Part shown: piece after piece, positions 13,798-13,976 of the stretch
Numbering within the stretch: position 1 is the first letter of the stretch
Layout of the letters: each line of letters opens with the position of its first letter
Assembly (NCBI GenBank): GCA_030616165.1
Contig: JAUWXV010000078.1
Location: 1-13,976, forward strand
Length of the DNA stretch: 13,976 nt
Reading direction: 5' to 3'
DNA from: a bacterium
GTDB taxonomy: Bacteria > SM23-31 > JAUVVT01
Position numbers and translations under genes: made by a program
The notes under the pieces: generated by a model
Told to the model about the DNA's origin: nothing
The model's database searches: none
What the model saw: the letters and a program-made list of their open reading frames with translations, nothing else

Positions 13798-13976
13798 TTA
13801 AATTATTTTACTTAAAGCCTCTTTTATAAGATTTAAACCTGTCGTTTTATTGGCAACACCAATTGCTCCCAATATTATGTTATCTTTTTTTAATATAGTA
13901 ATCATACCATAATATCTATCTTCTCCGATAAAACCCTCATCGCCAATATTTTTAATCTCAGATACTATTTTGCCCG
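13798..13976 (-). CDS. C-terminal fragment of an unidentified protein (runs off the right edge)
   Basis: The minus-strand frame from the edge to the TAA at 13798-13800 gives about 58 residues, ending in KEALSKII. GKIVSEIKNIGDEGFIGEDR leads into RYYGMITILKKDNIILGAIG and VANKTTGLNLIKEAL. The piece with two strands around 'ILKKDNIILGAIGV' recalls the C-terminal domain of FAD-dependent pyridine-nucleotide oxidoreductases, where a strand of this kind precedes 'ILGA'. That is a weak guess. The gene is convergent with the efp pair, and 85 bases without features lie between them. Confidence 0.55.
   Translation of the reverse strand, partial: GKIVSEIKNIGDEGFIGEDRYYGMITILKKDNIILGAIGVANKTTGLNLIKEALSKII

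Overview
This AT-rich window looks chromosomal and comes from a Gram-negative-type (diderm) bacterium. The evidence for an outer membrane is a predicted beta-barrel protein ending in Phe, a LolA-like periplasmic protein and two LolC/E/MacB-type permeases. The proteins look like those of uncultured low-GC phyla (WOR-3/Cloacimonadota-like), but that placement is an impression from reading and no database was searched. Gene density is ordinary. The spaces between genes, however, are unusually rich in palindromic repeats.

Layout. Positions 1-300 hold the 3' end of a probable IS630-type transposase and a palindromic repeat of about 117 bp. Positions 300-2004 (minus strand) hold a compact run: PTS EIIA-family protein, zinc-ribbon/DUF2007 protein, SpoU/TrmH rRNA methyltransferase. 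Positions 2316-2969 (plus) hold endonuclease III. Positions 3091-5581 (minus) hold queE, queC and a PfkB sugar kinase; queE and queC are coupled with a 1-nt gap and make 7-deazaguanine precursors of queuosine. Positions 5586-5794 hold the decayed C-terminal half of a four-helix-bundle (23S rRNA intervening-sequence type) protein. Positions 5862-10730 (minus) hold an envelope module: beta-barrel protein, FtsX-type permease, second FtsX-type permease, LolA-like protein. No ABC ATPase lies within it. Positions 10731-11204 hold no gene, only hairpins and a 120-bp direct repeat. Positions 11205-12722 (minus) hold xylulokinase. Positions 12900-13712 (plus) hold elongation factor P and an 83-residue conserved-looking hypothetical protein. 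Position 13798 to the window end (minus) is the C-terminus of an unidentified protein.

How the parts fit. The envelope genes are likely to work together: two permeases in the inner membrane, a soluble periplasmic carrier, and an outer-membrane barrel, which suggests movement of a lipid or lipoprotein across the envelope. Their ATPase must be encoded elsewhere. The two sugar kinases (PfkB and XylB) and the EIIA protein point to sugar use or its control, but no transporter or isomerase is in view.

The most unusual feature is a family of composite hairpin elements, in four copies at 2970-3109, 4096-4260, 6711-6830 and 8070-8218. All lie immediately 3' of minus-strand stop codons or between genes. 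They share polypyrimidine hairpins, a common linker and a variable central palindrome. One copy supplies the last codons and the stop of the PfkB gene. A second, unrelated set of TGTAG-ended small palindromes lies at 9515-9540, 10834-10864, 10964-11030 and 11125-11191.
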